The position numbers and the translations under genes were made by a program. DNA of 64,000 nucleotides from Streptomyces scopuliridis RB72 (GTDB lineage: Bacteria > Actinomycetota > Actinomycetes > Streptomycetales > Streptomycetaceae): the NCBI RefSeq assembly GCF_000718095.1, contig NZ_JOEI01000032.1:1-64000 (forward strand), written 5' to 3'. This document shows, one piece after another, positions 19,202 through 28,121 of this stretch (its first letter is position 1; every line of letters begins with the position of its first letter). The notes below the pieces were generated by a model. The model was not told the DNA's origin. It made no database searches and worked only from the letters and a program-made list of their open reading frames with translations.

Positions 19202-20523
19202 TGACACCCCGTCTGCGTACCCTCGTCCTGGCCGTGACCGCCGCGGCCCTCGTGCTGCCGATCGCGGCCCTCCCCGCCCAGGCCACCTCCGCTCCTTCCG
19301 CCGCCGGTCAGGACGTCTCCGGTCCGGACGCGGCTTCCCTGCCACGTACGGAATTCGAGACCAGCGACGGCGCGAACTGGACCAGTCAGGCGCAGGAGCA
19401 GCGGTTCCTGGCCGCCGTCGACCAGGGCAGCGACCGCGCCACCCTCACCACCATCGGCACGACCAAACAGGGCCGGCCGCTCCAGCTCGTCGAACTCGGC
19501 GCCCGGCGCGCGCCCGCCACCGTGCTGCTGGTGTGCAGCCAGCACGGCGACGAACCGTCAGGCCGCGAGGCCTGTCTGACCACCGTCCGCGACCTCGCCT
19601 ACGCCAAGGACCGCGCCACCCAGCGCTTCCTGGCCCGTACGACCGTGCTCGTCCTCCCGACCGCCAACCCGGACGGCCGGGCCGCCGACACCCGCGGCAA
19701 CTCCGACGGCGTCGACATCAACCGCGACCACATCGCGCTGAAGACGGCCGAGGGCCGCGCGATGGCCGCCGTGATCCGCGACCGTCAGCCCGACATCATC
19801 TACGACCTGCACGAGTACGGCGCCACCCCGCCGTACTACGACGAGGACCTGTTCGACCTCTGGCCGCGCAATCTCAACACCGACGCGCGGGTGCACGACG
19901 AGGCGCAGGCGCTGTCGGAGCGGTACGTACGGCCCGCCGCGCGCGCGGCCGGCCACTCCATCGGCACGTACGGCATCTGGACCGACCCGGTGACCGGCGA
20001 CCCCGTCAAGCAGACCGCCGGCGACGGCCAGGAGCGCATCCTGCGCAACGCCTCGGGCGTCAAGCACGCGATCGGCCTGCTCATCGAGAGCCGCGTCGAT
20101 CCCCTCACGGACGCCGAGAAGGCCGACGAGGCGCTCAACAACCGGCGCCGCGTCACCAGCCAACTCGACTCCCTGAAGGGCCTGTTCTCCTTCACCGACG
20201 AGCGCAGGGCGCGGATCGTGACCGCCACGGCCACCGCCCGGCTGGCCGGACTCAAGGACCGCGGCCCGGTCTATCTCGGCGGCGCGGACAACGACCCCGC
20301 GGCGCCCGAGAAGATCCTCCAGGACCCGCCGTGCGGCTACCGTCTCGACGCGGCCCAGTACGCGGACGTCAAGGACGAACTGGCCCTGCACGGCGTGGTG
20401 TCCGTGCCGCTCGGCACGGGCGCGTTCGTACCGCTGCGCCAGTCGCAGCGGAGCCTGGTGCCGCTGCTGCTCGACGAGCGCGCGGAGTACCACCTGACGG
20501 CCGCGACGCCCGCTGCCTGTTGA
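19201..20523 (+). CDS. Secreted M14 zinc carboxypeptidase
   Basis: A 440-residue M14-type metallocarboxypeptidase with a signal peptide (about residues 1-28, cleavage after ALPAQA). Zinc ligands His115 and Glu118 lie in QHGDEPSG; the third ligand is probably the His in [28 protein letters not shown] carries the substrate-binding Asn/Arg region. It removes C-terminal residues from extracellular peptides. It is co-transcribed with the S15 peptidase with a one-base overlap, giving a matched exo-peptidase pair. The C-terminal ~100 residues have no recognisable domain. Confidence 0.9.
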   Translation: MTPRLRTLVLAVTAAALVLPIAALPAQATSAPSAAGQDVSGPDAASLPRTEFETSDGANWTSQAQEQRFLAAVDQGSDRATLTTIGTTKQGRPLQLVELGARRAPATVLLVCSQHGDEPSGREACLTTVRDLAYAKDRATQRFLARTTVLVLPTANPDGRAADTRGNSDGVDINRDHIALKTAEGRAMAAVIRDRQPDIIYDLHEYGATPPYYDEDLFDLWPRNLNTDARVHDEAQALSERYVRPAARAAGHSIGTYGIWTDPVTGDPVKQTAGDGQERILRNASGVKHAIGLLIESRVDPLTDAEKADEALNNRRRVTSQLDSLKGLFSFTDERRARIVTATATARLAGLKDRGPVYLGGADNDPAAPEKILQDPPCGYRLDAAQYADVKDELALHGVVSVPLGTGAFVPLRQSQRSLVPLLLDERAEYHLTAATPAAC

Positions 20524-20542
20524 CCCTTCGTGCCGCCTCGTT

Positions 20543-21511
20543 CTAAACGGAGGCCACCGCCAGCCGGGCGGCGGCCTCCGCGCAGCCCCAGGCCACGGTG
20601 ACACCCGCGCCGCCGTGCCCGTAGTTGTGCACCACCCGCCCGCCCCCGGGCACCGGTAAGGCCTCCAGCCGCACCCGGGGACGGGCGGGCCGCAGCCCCA
20701 CCCGGTGCTCAAGCACCCGCGCCCCGGCCAGCTCGGGCCGGATCCGGGCGCAGCGCGCGACGATGGCCTCCGCCTCGGCCGGGTCGGGGCTCAGATCCCA
20801 GGAGTGATCGCTCGCCGTGCCGCCGAGCAGTACCCCGTACGGCTGAGGCAACAGATACGTCGTCTCGGAGGAGCCGGGCACGGCCGCCACGAACCACTCG
20901 TCGATCCCCGGGTTCTCCACGATCACTACCTGACCGCGCACCGGATACAGCGACGCGTCCCCCGCCAGCTCCCGGGCACCGAGCCCGCTGCAGTCGACCA
21001 CGACCGACGCCTCGGCCGCGGGCTCGGCGAAGCCCGTGACCGACCGCCGCTCGACCGTGCCGCCCGCCGCGCGCAGCCGCGCCTTCAGGTACCGCAGATA
21101 CACCGGCATGTCGATCAGCGGGACCGCGGCCCGCAGCCCCTGGGCGACGCCGTCGGGCAGCTCGTCCGTACGGGCCTCGCGCAGCTCGGGTACCCGGGAG
21201 GCCCAACTGCCCAGTCCCGTAAGCGGAGTGTCCGCCATCAGACCCGCCACGATACGGACCCCGGTCCTGTCCGGGATCCGCGCCAGCCGTACGTAGTGAC
21301 GCAGCGACTCCTCCAGCCAGACCCCGACCTGGCGCGCGGGCTCGATGCGATAGGGCCAGACCAGGGCTCCCGCCACCGCCGAGGTGGTCCGCGCCACCGG
21401 ATCGCGGGTCCACAGTCCGACACGGTGACCGCTCTCCGCGAGGACCACCGCCGTCGTCAGCCCTATGACTCCGCCGCCCACCACGATCACCTCAGTGTCT
21501 GTGCCGCTCAT
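20543..21511 (-). CDS. FAD-dependent D-amino-acid oxidase family protein
   Basis: A 322-residue DAO-superfamily flavoprotein. It starts with the dinucleotide fold VIVVGGGVIGLTTAVVLAES (about residues 8-27). VVDCSGLGARELAGD and YPVRGQVVIVENPG in the middle and HNYGHGGAGVTVAWG at the end are the D-amino-acid oxidase signatures; the last is the FAD/active-site block. It would oxidise D-amino acids to 2-oxo acids with release of H2O2. ThiO-like glycine oxidase is the main alternative, but no thiamine genes are near. A TACGGT -10 box 6 bases before the ATG suggests a leaderless mRNA. Confidence 0.85.
   Translation of the reverse strand: MSGTDTEVIVVGGGVIGLTTAVVLAESGHRVGLWTRDPVARTTSAVAGALVWPYRIEPARQVGVWLEESLRHYVRLARIPDRTGVRIVAGLMADTPLTGLGSWASRVPELREARTDELPDGVAQGLRAAVPLIDMPVYLRYLKARLRAAGGTVERRSVTGFAEPAAEASVVVDCSGLGARELAGDASLYPVRGQVVIVENPGIDEWFVAAVPGSSETTYLLPQPYGVLLGGTASDHSWDLSPDPAEAEAIVARCARIRPELAGARVLEHRVGLRPARPRVRLEALPVPGGGRVVHNYGHGGAGVTVAWGCAEAAARLAVASV
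20548..20580 (+). terminator. Hairpin at the convergent peptidase/oxidase junction
   Basis: A 14-bp stem with one mismatch (20548-20561 with 20567-20580) and a 5-base loop lies 25 bases beyond the carboxypeptidase stop. It is inside the 3' end of the oppositely oriented oxidase gene. Confidence 0.55.
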
Positions 21512-21517
21512 GCCCGG

Positions 21518-21523
21518 ACCGTA
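21518..21523 (-). promoter_or_regulatory. -10 box for a leaderless amino-acid oxidase mRNA
   Basis: On the minus strand TACGGT is followed by 6 bases (CCGGGC) and the ATG at 21511, with no Shine-Dalgarno sequence. The divergent ABC-F gene has TAGGAT at 21540-21545, 10 bases before its ATG, so both arms of this 44-base gap look nearly leaderless. Confidence 0.45.
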
Positions 21524-21555
21524 CCGGAATCCACCCCGGTAGGATCAGCGGTCTG

Positions 21556-23193
21556 ATGACTGCCACGCTCGTAGCCAAAGACCTCGCCGCGGGACACGGC
21601 GACCGCTCACTGTTCTCCGGGCTCGATCTGGTCGTCGCGCCCGGCGATGTGATCGGACTCGTGGGTGCCAACGGCGCCGGGAAGTCCACCCTGCTCCGGC
21701 TGCTCGCCGGACTGGACAAGCCCGAGGACGGACAGCTGAGGCTGTCCCCGCCCACCGCCGCCGTCGGCCACCTCCCCCAGGAGCCCGAGCGGCGCCCGGG
21801 GGAGACCGTACGGGCCTTCCTGGGCCGCCGCACCGGCGTCACCGCCGCGCAGACCGCCCTGGACGAGGCGACGCAGGCGCTGGTCGACGGCGCGCCCGGC
21901 GCCGATGACGCCTACGCGACCGGTCTGGAGCGCTGGCTCGCCCTCGGCGGCGCCGACCTCGACGAACGGGCCGAGGAGGTCGCCGCCTCACTCGGGCTGA
22001 CCGTCGGCCTCGACCAGCCCATGACCACGCTCTCCGGCGGCCAGGCCGCTCGCGCGAGTCTGGCCTCGCTGCTGCTCTCGCGCTACGACATCTTCCTGCT
22101 CGACGAGCCGACCAACGACCTCGATCTCGACGGCCTCGACCGACTTGAGGGCTTCGTCTCGGGCCTGCGCGCCGGCACGGTCGTCGTCAGCCACGACCGC
22201 GAGTTCCTGGTGCGCACCGTGACCAAGGTGCTCGAACTCGACCTGGCCCAGCAGAAGATCACACTCTTCGGCGGTGGCTACGAGGCGTATCTGGAGGAGC
22301 GCGAGACCGCGCGGCGCCATGCCCGTGAGGAGTTCGAGGAGTACGCCGACAAGAAGTCCGCCCTGGAGGCGCGGGCCCACACCCAGCGTTCCTGGATGGA
22401 GAAGGGCGTCAAGAACGCCCGGCGCAAGGCGGCCGACAACGACAAGATCGGCCGGAAGTTCCGTGCCGAATCCAGCGAACAGCAGGCGGCGAAGGCGCGC
22501 CAGACGCAGCGGCTGATCGAACGCCTCGATGTGGTCGAGGAGCCCCGCAAGGAGTGGGAACTGCGGATGGAGATCGCCTCCGCGGACCGGTCCGGAGCCG
22601 TGGTGGCCACGCTCCGCGCGGCCGAAGTGGCGCGCGGTGACTTCCACTTCGGGCCGGTCACACTCCAGGTCGACCGGGCGGACCGGGTCGCCATCACCGG
22701 AGCCAACGGCAGCGGCAAGTCCACGCTCCTGGCCGCCCTGCTGGGCCGCCTCCCGCTGGACGCGGGCCACGCCACGCTCGGCTCGGGCGTGGTCGTCGGG
22801 GAGGTGGACCAGGCACGCGCCCTCTTCCACGGTCCCGAGACCCTGCTGGACGCGTTCCGTCAGGCGGTCCCCGACACCGAACCGGCCGATATCCGTACGC
22901 TGCTCGCGAAGTTCGGCCTCAAGTCCGGCCATCTCCTGCGCCCCGCGACCACGCTCTCGCCGGGCGAGCGCACCCGCTCCGCGCTCGCGCTGCTCCAGGG
23001 CCGGGGCGTCAATCTCCTGGTCCTGGACGAGCCGACCAACCACCTCGACCTGCCGGCCATCGAACAGCTGGAATCGGCGCTCGACTCCTATGACGGCACG
23101 CTGCTGCTGGTCACCCATGACCGCAGGATGCTGAACGCGGTCCATACGACCCGCCGTCTCGATGTGGCGGACGGCAAGGTCATCGAGATCTGA
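21556..23193 (+). CDS. ABC-F family ATP-binding protein
   Basis: A 545-residue cytosolic protein with two ATP-binding cassettes and no membrane segments, the ABC-F layout. Walker A motifs are GANGAGKST (about residue 36) and GANGSGKST (about residue 380), signatures LSGGQ and LSPGE, and Walker B/Glu in LLDEPTNDLDLDGL and VLDEPTNHLDLPAI. The charged linker (about 250-330) contains the YADKKSALEARAH coiled region that reaches the tRNA in ribosome-bound ABC-F proteins. Its role is ribosome rescue or antibiotic protection, and the drug class cannot be told. It ends in a strong terminator before tex. Confidence 0.92.
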   Translation: MTATLVAKDLAAGHGDRSLFSGLDLVVAPGDVIGLVGANGAGKSTLLRLLAGLDKPEDGQLRLSPPTAAVGHLPQEPERRPGETVRAFLGRRTGVTAAQTALDEATQALVDGAPGADDAYATGLERWLALGGADLDERAEEVAASLGLTVGLDQPMTTLSGGQAARASLASLLLSRYDIFLLDEPTNDLDLDGLDRLEGFVSGLRAGTVVVSHDREFLVRTVTKVLELDLAQQKITLFGGGYEAYLEERETARRHAREEFEEYADKKSALEARAHTQRSWMEKGVKNARRKAADNDKIGRKFRAESSEQQAAKARQTQRLIERLDVVEEPRKEWELRMEIASADRSGAVVATLRAAEVARGDFHFGPVTLQVDRADRVAITGANGSGKSTLLAALLGRLPLDAGHATLGSGVVVGEVDQARALFHGPETLLDAFRQAVPDTEPADIRTLLAKFGLKSGHLLRPATTLSPGERTRSALALLQGRGVNLLVLDEPTNHLDLPAIEQLESALDSYDGTLLLVTHDRRMLNAVHTTRRLDVADGKVIEI

Positions 23194-23199
23194 GCCGGA

Positions 23200-23234
23200 T
23201 GCGGGGGCTCCCGGTCGTCTCCGGAGCCCCCGCA
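23200..23234. terminator. Bidirectional hairpin between ABC-F and tex genes
   Basis: A perfect 12-bp stem (TGCGGGGGCTCC, 23200-23211, with its complement at 23223-23234) starts 7 bases after the ABC-F stop. It lies between two convergent genes and can serve both. Confidence 0.75.
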
Positions 23235-23256
23235 CCGCGCCCGGCGCCGCGACGCC

Positions 23257-25626
23257 TCAGCGCCGCTTGCCACCGCCGTTCGGATCCGTCAGACCGGCCC
23301 GCCGCAAGGCGTCCGCCATCGCGCTGTTCGCCGGAGGCGGGGCCGAAGCCTGGCGTCCGCCACCGCCCCCGCGTCCGCCACGTCCCGCTTGCCGCTGCTG
23401 CGGAGGCCGCCCGCCGCCCCCGGACCGCTCCCGGTCCTGCTTCGCCGGCTGCGCCTCGTCGTCCAGCCGCAGGGTCAGGGAGATCCGCTTACGGGGGATG
23501 TCGACGTCCATCACCTTCACCTTGACCACATCACCCGGCTTCACCACCTCCCGCGGGTCCTTCACAAAGGTCCTGGACATGGCGGAGACATGGACCAGAC
23601 CGTCCTGGTGCACCCCGATGTCGACGAACGCGCCGAACGCCGCGACGTTCGTCACGACCCCCTCCAGCACCATCCCGGACGCCAGATCGCCGAGCTTCTC
23701 GACGCCGTCCTTGAACGTGGCCGTCTTGAACGCCGGCCTCGGGTCACGCCCCGGCTTCTCCAGCTCGCGCAGGATGTCGGTGACGGTCGGCAGACCGAAG
23801 GACTCGTTCACGAAATCGTCGGGCCGCAGCGTGCGCAGCACCGACGCGTTCCCGATCAGCGAGGCGACCTCACTGCCCGTCTTCTTCACCATCGACCGCA
23901 CCACCGGATACGCCTCGGGGTGCACACTCGACGCGTCCAGCGGGTCGTCACCGCCGCGGATACGGAGGAAGCCCGCGCACTGCTCGTACGCCTTCGGACC
24001 GAGCCGCGCCACATCCTTGAGCGCGCGCCGCGAGCGGAACGGCCCGTTGGCGTCGCGGTGGGCCACGATGTTCTCGGCGAGCCCCGCTCCGATGCCCGAC
24101 ACCCGCGAGAGCAGCGGCGCGGAAGCGGTGTTGACGTCGACACCGACACCGTTCACACAGTCCTCGACGACCGCGTCCAGCGAACGGGACAGCTTCACCT
24201 CGGACAGATCGTGCTGGTACTGCCCGACACCGATCGACTTGGGGTCGATCTTCACCAGCTCGGCCAGCGGGTCCTGGAGCCGGCGTGCGATGGAGACCGC
24301 GCCACGGATCGACACATCCAGATCGGGCAGCTCCTGCGAGGCGAACGCGGAGGCGGAGTACACGGAAGCGCCCGCCTCCGAGACCATCACCTTCGTGAGT
24401 TTCAGCTCGGGGTGCTTGGCACAGAGCTCACCGGCGAGCTTGTCCGTCTCCCGGGACGCCGTGCCATTGCCGATGGCGATCAGATCGACGGAGTGCTCCT
24501 TCGCGAGCCGGGCCAGCTTCGCGAGCGACTCGTCCCACTTGTTCGCGGGCACATGCGGGTAGATCGTGTCGATGGCGACGACCTTGCCGGTCGCGTCGAC
24601 CACGGCCACCTTCACGCCCGTACGGAACCCGGGGTCGAGCCCGAGCGTGGCGCGGGTGCCGGCCGGGGCGGCCAGCAGCAGATCGCGGAGGTTGGCGGCG
24701 AACACCCGTACCGCCTCGTCCTCGGCGGCGGTCCGCAGCCGGAGCCGGAGGTCGATCCCGAGATGCACCAGGACGCGGGTGCGCCATGCCCAGCGCACCG
24801 TGTCGGCGAGCCACTTGTCGGCGGGACGGCCGCGGTCGGCCACGCCGAAGCGGCGCGCGACCATGTTCTCGTACATGCTCGGGCCCGGCTGCTCCGATGG
24901 CTCCTCGGGCTCCAGGACCAGATCGAGGACATCCTCCTTCTCGCCCCGCAGCATCGCGAGCACGCGGTGCGAGGGCAGCTGGGAGAAGCCCTCCGCGAAG
25001 TCGAAGTAGTCGGCGAACTTGGCGCCGGCCTCCTCCTTGCCGTCCCGCACCTTCGCCACGAGCCGGCCCCGGGTCCACATCCGTTCACGCAGCTCACCGA
25101 TGAGATCGGCGTCCTCGGAGAACCGCTCGGTGAGGATGGCGCGGGCGCCCTCCAGCGCCGCCGCGGGGTCGGCGACCCCCTTGTCCGCGTCCACGAACGC
25201 GCCGGCCGCCGCGAGCGGTTCCACCGACGGGTCGCTCAACAGCCCCTCGGCGAGCGGCTCCAGACCGGCCTCCCGGGCGATCTGCGCCTTCGTACGCCGC
25301 TTGGGCTTGAACGGCAGATAGATGTCCTCCAGCCGCGCCTTGGTGTCGGCGGCCCGGATCCGCGCCTCCAGGGCGTCGTCCAGCTTGCCCTGCTCGCGCA
25401 CGGACTCCAGGATCGCTCCCCGCCGCTCTTCCAGTTCGCGCAGATAGCGCAGCCGCTCCTCAAGCGTGCGCAGCTGCGCGTCGTCGAGCATCTCGGTCGC
25501 TTCTTTGCGATAGCGCGCGATGAACGGCACGGTCGACCCGCCGTCGAGCAGCTCGACGGCCGCCTTCACCTGCCGCTCCCGTACGCCGAGTTCCCCGGCG
25601 ATCCTGCCTTCGATGGACGTCGTCAC
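23257..25626 (-). CDS. Tex-family RNA-binding transcription accessory protein
   Basis: A 789-residue Tex protein. The N-terminal helical block IEGRIAGELGVRERQVKAAV is followed by the YqgF-like nuclease fold (LGLDPGFRTGVKVAVVD, about residue 330), helix-hairpin-helix segments (VSGIGAGLAENIVAHRD; VARLGPKAYEQCAGFLR), and a C-terminal S1 domain (GDLASGMVLEGVVTNVAAFG onwards). A Gly/Arg/Gln-rich tail ends the protein. It acts in RNA and transcript metabolism in the cytosol. The GTG at 25626 is preferred to 25719 because family members begin at TTSIEGR and GGAG precedes it. Confidence 0.93.
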   Translation of the reverse strand: MTTSIEGRIAGELGVRERQVKAAVELLDGGSTVPFIARYRKEATEMLDDAQLRTLEERLRYLRELEERRGAILESVREQGKLDDALEARIRAADTKARLEDIYLPFKPKRRTKAQIAREAGLEPLAEGLLSDPSVEPLAAAGAFVDADKGVADPAAALEGARAILTERFSEDADLIGELRERMWTRGRLVAKVRDGKEEAGAKFADYFDFAEGFSQLPSHRVLAMLRGEKEDVLDLVLEPEEPSEQPGPSMYENMVARRFGVADRGRPADKWLADTVRWAWRTRVLVHLGIDLRLRLRTAAEDEAVRVFAANLRDLLLAAPAGTRATLGLDPGFRTGVKVAVVDATGKVVAIDTIYPHVPANKWDESLAKLARLAKEHSVDLIAIGNGTASRETDKLAGELCAKHPELKLTKVMVSEAGASVYSASAFASQELPDLDVSIRGAVSIARRLQDPLAELVKIDPKSIGVGQYQHDLSEVKLSRSLDAVVEDCVNGVGVDVNTASAPLLSRVSGIGAGLAENIVAHRDANGPFRSRRALKDVARLGPKAYEQCAGFLRIRGGDDPLDASSVHPEAYPVVRSMVKKTGSEVASLIGNASVLRTLRPDDFVNESFGLPTVTDILRELEKPGRDPRPAFKTATFKDGVEKLGDLASGMVLEGVVTNVAAFGAFVDIGVHQDGLVHVSAMSRTFVKDPREVVKPGDVVKVKVMDVDIPRKRISLTLRLDDEAQPAKQDRERSGGGGRPPQQRQAGRGGRGGGGGRQASAPPPANSAMADALRRAGLTDPNGGGKRR

Positions 25627-25738
25627 GATCACGCTCCGCTGTTCAGTGGTCCGCCGTCTGCATTGTGGCAGGTGGCACCGACATCGGCGGGCACGACCGG
25701 CGGTGACGGGCCGGTGCAAGGTGCCGTACGGCAGACCT

Positions 25739-25772
25739 CGGCCCGGTCCCGAAGCGAAGAGGGACCGGGCCG
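25739..25772 (-). terminator. Hairpin after the LPFR micro-protein gene
   Basis: A perfect 12-bp stem (CGGCCCGGTCCC at 25739-25750 with its complement at 25761-25772) has a 10-base A/G loop. It lies 32 bases beyond the micro-protein stop and before tex, so it ends the short transcript. Confidence 0.65.
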
Positions 25773-25803
25773 GGGAACCGATCGGGCCCGCGGCGGGAGA
25801 CCC

Positions 25804-25917
25804 TCATCCGTGTGCGGCGCCGCCGAAGAGACGGGCGAGCGCGCGGAAGGGGAGCGTCACCACGGAAGCGATCGTGGAGCCGATGGCACGAAGGACATCG
25901 GCGATGGCACTGAACAC
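25804..25917 (-). CDS. LPFR-motif micro-protein
   Basis: A 37-residue protein beginning FSAIADVLRAIG and containing VTLPFRALARLFGGA, the motif after which the Streptomyces LPFR small-protein family is named. A GGAGGAGG ribosome-binding site lies 7-14 bases before the GTG start at 25917, and a hairpin follows the stop, so this is a complete monocistronic gene. The sequence would form one amphipathic helix with a basic end, suggesting membrane or nucleic-acid contact. Function is unknown. The longer in-frame start at 26040 is unlikely because the ribosome-binding site and the conserved part point to 25917. Confidence 0.8.
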   Translation of the reverse strand: MFSAIADVLRAIGSTIASVVTLPFRALARLFGGAAHG

Positions 25918-26119
25918 GTGGACCTCCTCCGGGTGGCTGTCGAGTCGTCGGCCGCGTCGGGCGCTTCGCGCACACGGCGTACGGGCCGGTGCCTGCGTAC
26001 GGGGCACGCGCTGTGAGCACCCTCGAACGGGGTGAACCACGGCCTACCACCTACCTAAGCGAGTGTCCGTTCGAGGCGCGGGTAAACACTGTCCGCGGGC
26101 TTCAGTCGCGGCACCGCCC

Positions 26120-26983
26120 TCAGCGCTTCCCGATGAGGTCCGCGGGAAACGCGCCGGCCGCCTGCGCCGCTCCCGCGAGGGCCCCGCCCAGCTCGGTGAG
26201 GCGGGCCACGCCCGCCGCCCCCAGATGTTCGTACGGTGCCCGGTCCAGCCGGTCGGTCTCGTCCTCCAGGGCCTTGCGCAGCTCCGTACCCGCCGCGGTC
26301 AGTTCACCGCCGTCGTCCAGCAGCCCCCGCCCGCGCAGCCGCTTCTCGGCCGCCTCCCACTCCTCCTGGCTCCAGCCCCGGCTGGCCAGGACCCACTTCG
26401 GTGACATGCCCCGGCCGCTGGCGGTGTGGCTGGCCAGTGCCTCCAGCGGGTCGAGTCCGGCGCGCAGCAGAGCGGCCAGATGACCGTCACCGCGGTATTC
26501 CCGCAGCAGCGTGGCCGCGTGCCAGTACGCCAGATGCGGCGCCTCGGGCACCGGCAGATCGGCGTTGGCGGCGTACAGCGGACGCGCGGGGCGCGCGCAC
26601 GCCTCGGTGGCCCGTAGCGCCAGCTCCGCCGCCTCGGCCAGCTCCTTCGAAGCGAGGACCTCCTCGCCCAGCAGCCGGCGCAGCAGCGAGTCGACCGCCC
26701 GCAGCCGCGCGTCGAGCGCGTCCTCGGGCGAGACGGACTCCCAGGCGCGCGGGATGTGCCGGGCGACGAGATCGTGCCGGAAGTTGTAGAAGGCCGCGGT
26801 GACGGTCCCCGCGCCGGCCCGGCCCAGGGGCGCGGCGCGGGCCGCGAAGTAGGCGGCGCGCGCGTCGTCCAGACCGGCGCGCGCGAACTCGCGTCCGAGG
26901 TCGGGCGAGAAGTAGAGGGCCGAGTGGAACGGATTGACGACGGCGTAACAGCGCCGCGCGGCACGCTCGGGCAGAGAGGTCAT
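26120..26983 (-). CDS. SCO6745 family protein (SalK-like), unknown function
   Basis: A 287-residue protein I place in the SCO6745/SalK-like family by its opening ARRCYAVVNPFHSALYFSPD, the central FYNFRHDLVARHIPRAWESV and the C-terminal winged-helix-like part (SQEEWEAAEKRLRGRGLLDD). The family is common in actinobacteria and has no established activity. A TetR-type palindrome lies 11 bases upstream, and a TAACGT box ends 6 bases before the ATG at 26983, so the mRNA is probably leaderless and repressor-controlled. No tetR-type gene lies next to it. The 202-base gap to the LPFR gene holds no other gene I can support. Confidence 0.75.
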   Translation of the reverse strand: MTSLPERAARRCYAVVNPFHSALYFSPDLGREFARAGLDDARAAYFAARAAPLGRAGAGTVTAAFYNFRHDLVARHIPRAWESVSPEDALDARLRAVDSLLRRLLGEEVLASKELAEAAELALRATEACARPARPLYAANADLPVPEAPHLAYWHAATLLREYRGDGHLAALLRAGLDPLEALASHTASGRGMSPKWVLASRGWSQEEWEAAEKRLRGRGLLDDGGELTAAGTELRKALEDETDRLDRAPYEHLGAAGVARLTELGGALAGAAQAAGAFPADLIGKR

Positions 26984-26989
26984 GCCCGT

Positions 26990-26995
26990 ACGTTA
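26990..26995 (-). promoter_or_regulatory. -10 box for a leaderless SCO6745-family mRNA
   Basis: Minus-strand TAACGT is followed by ACGGGC and the ATG at 26983, with no Shine-Dalgarno sequence. The box is overlapped by the TetR-like palindrome. Confidence 0.45.
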
Positions 26996-27009
26996 CCGAC
27001 TGGTCGGTA
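26994..27009. promoter_or_regulatory. TetR-type operator
   Basis: TACCGAC, TG, GTCGGTA is a perfect inverted repeat with a two-base centre, the form of many TetR-family sites. It overlaps the -10 box of the SCO6745-family gene and lies about 97 bases before the GlxA-family gene, so it could control either or both. Confidence 0.55.
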
Positions 27010-27105
27010 CGTGCGACAGAACGGGTGGGCAGCGGGCAGGGAATGGCAGGGAAGGCGGGGTATTCGTCATTGCGGCCGCCGCCCGTCGGGCCAAGGATGA
27101 GAACC

Positions 27106-28086
27106 ATGACAGAACGATCCGTACTCGTCGTCCTCTTCGACGAGGTGCAGAGCCTCGATGTGACCGGCCCCGTGGAGGTGTTCCACGGCGCCGGGCTCGC
27201 CACCGGCGACCGCGACGCGTACCGGATCCGTACGGCATCTCTCGACGGCGCGCCTGTACGGACCTCCAGCGGGCTGACCCTCGTCCCCGACCTCGCGCTC
27301 ACCGACGCCCCCGATCCGCACACCCTCGTCGTGCCCGGCGGAAACGGCACCCGCGGCCCCGATCCGCTGCTGATCGCATGGCTGCGCGAGCGGGCGCCGC
27401 GCGCCGGGCGGCTCGTCTCGATCTGTACGGGAGCCCTGCTGCTCGCCGCGGCGGGCCTGCTCGACGGGCGCCGCGCGACCACCCACTGGCGGGCCGCCGG
27501 CCTGCTGGCCACGCACTACCCCGCCGTCGAGGTCGACCCGGACCCGATCTACATACGCGACGGGGAGATCGCCACCTCCGCCGGCGTCACCTCGGGGATC
27601 GATCTCGCCCTCGCCCTCGTCGAGGAGGACCTCGGCCGCGAGGCGGCGCTCACCGTGGCCCGCCATCTCGTCGTCTTTCTGCGCCGACCCGGCAACCAGG
27701 CGCAGTTCAGCGCCCAGCTCGCCGCCCAGACCGCCCAGCGCGAGCCGCTGCGCGACGTACAGAGCTGGATCAGCGACCACCCCGGCGGCGATCTCTCGGT
27801 CGAGTCCCTGGCGGCGCGGGCCAGGCTCTCGCCACGGCACTTCGCGCGCGCCTTCCGGGCGGAGACCGGTATGACCCCGGGCCGCTATGTGGAGCGCGTA
27901 CGGGTCGAACACGCCAGAAGGCTGCTGGAGGAGAGCGCCGACGGCGTCGAGGAGATCTCCCGCGCGTGCGGCTACGGCACGCCCGAAGCCATGCGCCGCG
28001 CGTTCATCAGAGCCCTCGGCACGGCGCCCGCCGAGTACCGCCGCCGCTTCCGTCCGACCACTGCCGTCGCACTCGTTGCGAACTGA
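27106..28086 (+). CDS. GlxA family transcriptional regulator (DJ-1/PfpI + AraC)
   Basis: A 326-residue regulator. An N-terminal DJ-1/PfpI amidotransferase-like domain (about 1-190) has the elbow motif SICTGALLLAAAGLLDGRRATTHW, in which Cys is retained. The C-terminal AraC-type double HTH (about 220-320) reads SVESLAARARLSPRHFARAF and then VEEISRACGYGTPEAMRRAF. The PfpI part is usually a ligand sensor here rather than a protease. The gene is followed after 35 bases by a free-standing DJ-1/PfpI protein, its likely target or partner. ATG 27106 follows AAGGATGAG. Confidence 0.9.
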   Translation: MTERSVLVVLFDEVQSLDVTGPVEVFHGAGLATGDRDAYRIRTASLDGAPVRTSSGLTLVPDLALTDAPDPHTLVVPGGNGTRGPDPLLIAWLRERAPRAGRLVSICTGALLLAAAGLLDGRRATTHWRAAGLLATHYPAVEVDPDPIYIRDGEIATSAGVTSGIDLALALVEEDLGREAALTVARHLVVFLRRPGNQAQFSAQLAAQTAQREPLRDVQSWISDHPGGDLSVESLAARARLSPRHFARAFRAETGMTPGRYVERVRVEHARRLLEESADGVEEISRACGYGTPEAMRRAFIRALGTAPAEYRRRFRPTTAVALVAN

Positions 28087-28121
28087 CCAGTGCCCCCGGC
28101 AACCCCACCGAAAGGCCCGTT

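Noticed and set aside
23389..26016. 875-residue plus-strand frame over tex
   Set aside because: It is a shadow of tex: His/Arg/Gly-rich, without motifs, and it crosses the tex start and the LPFR gene.
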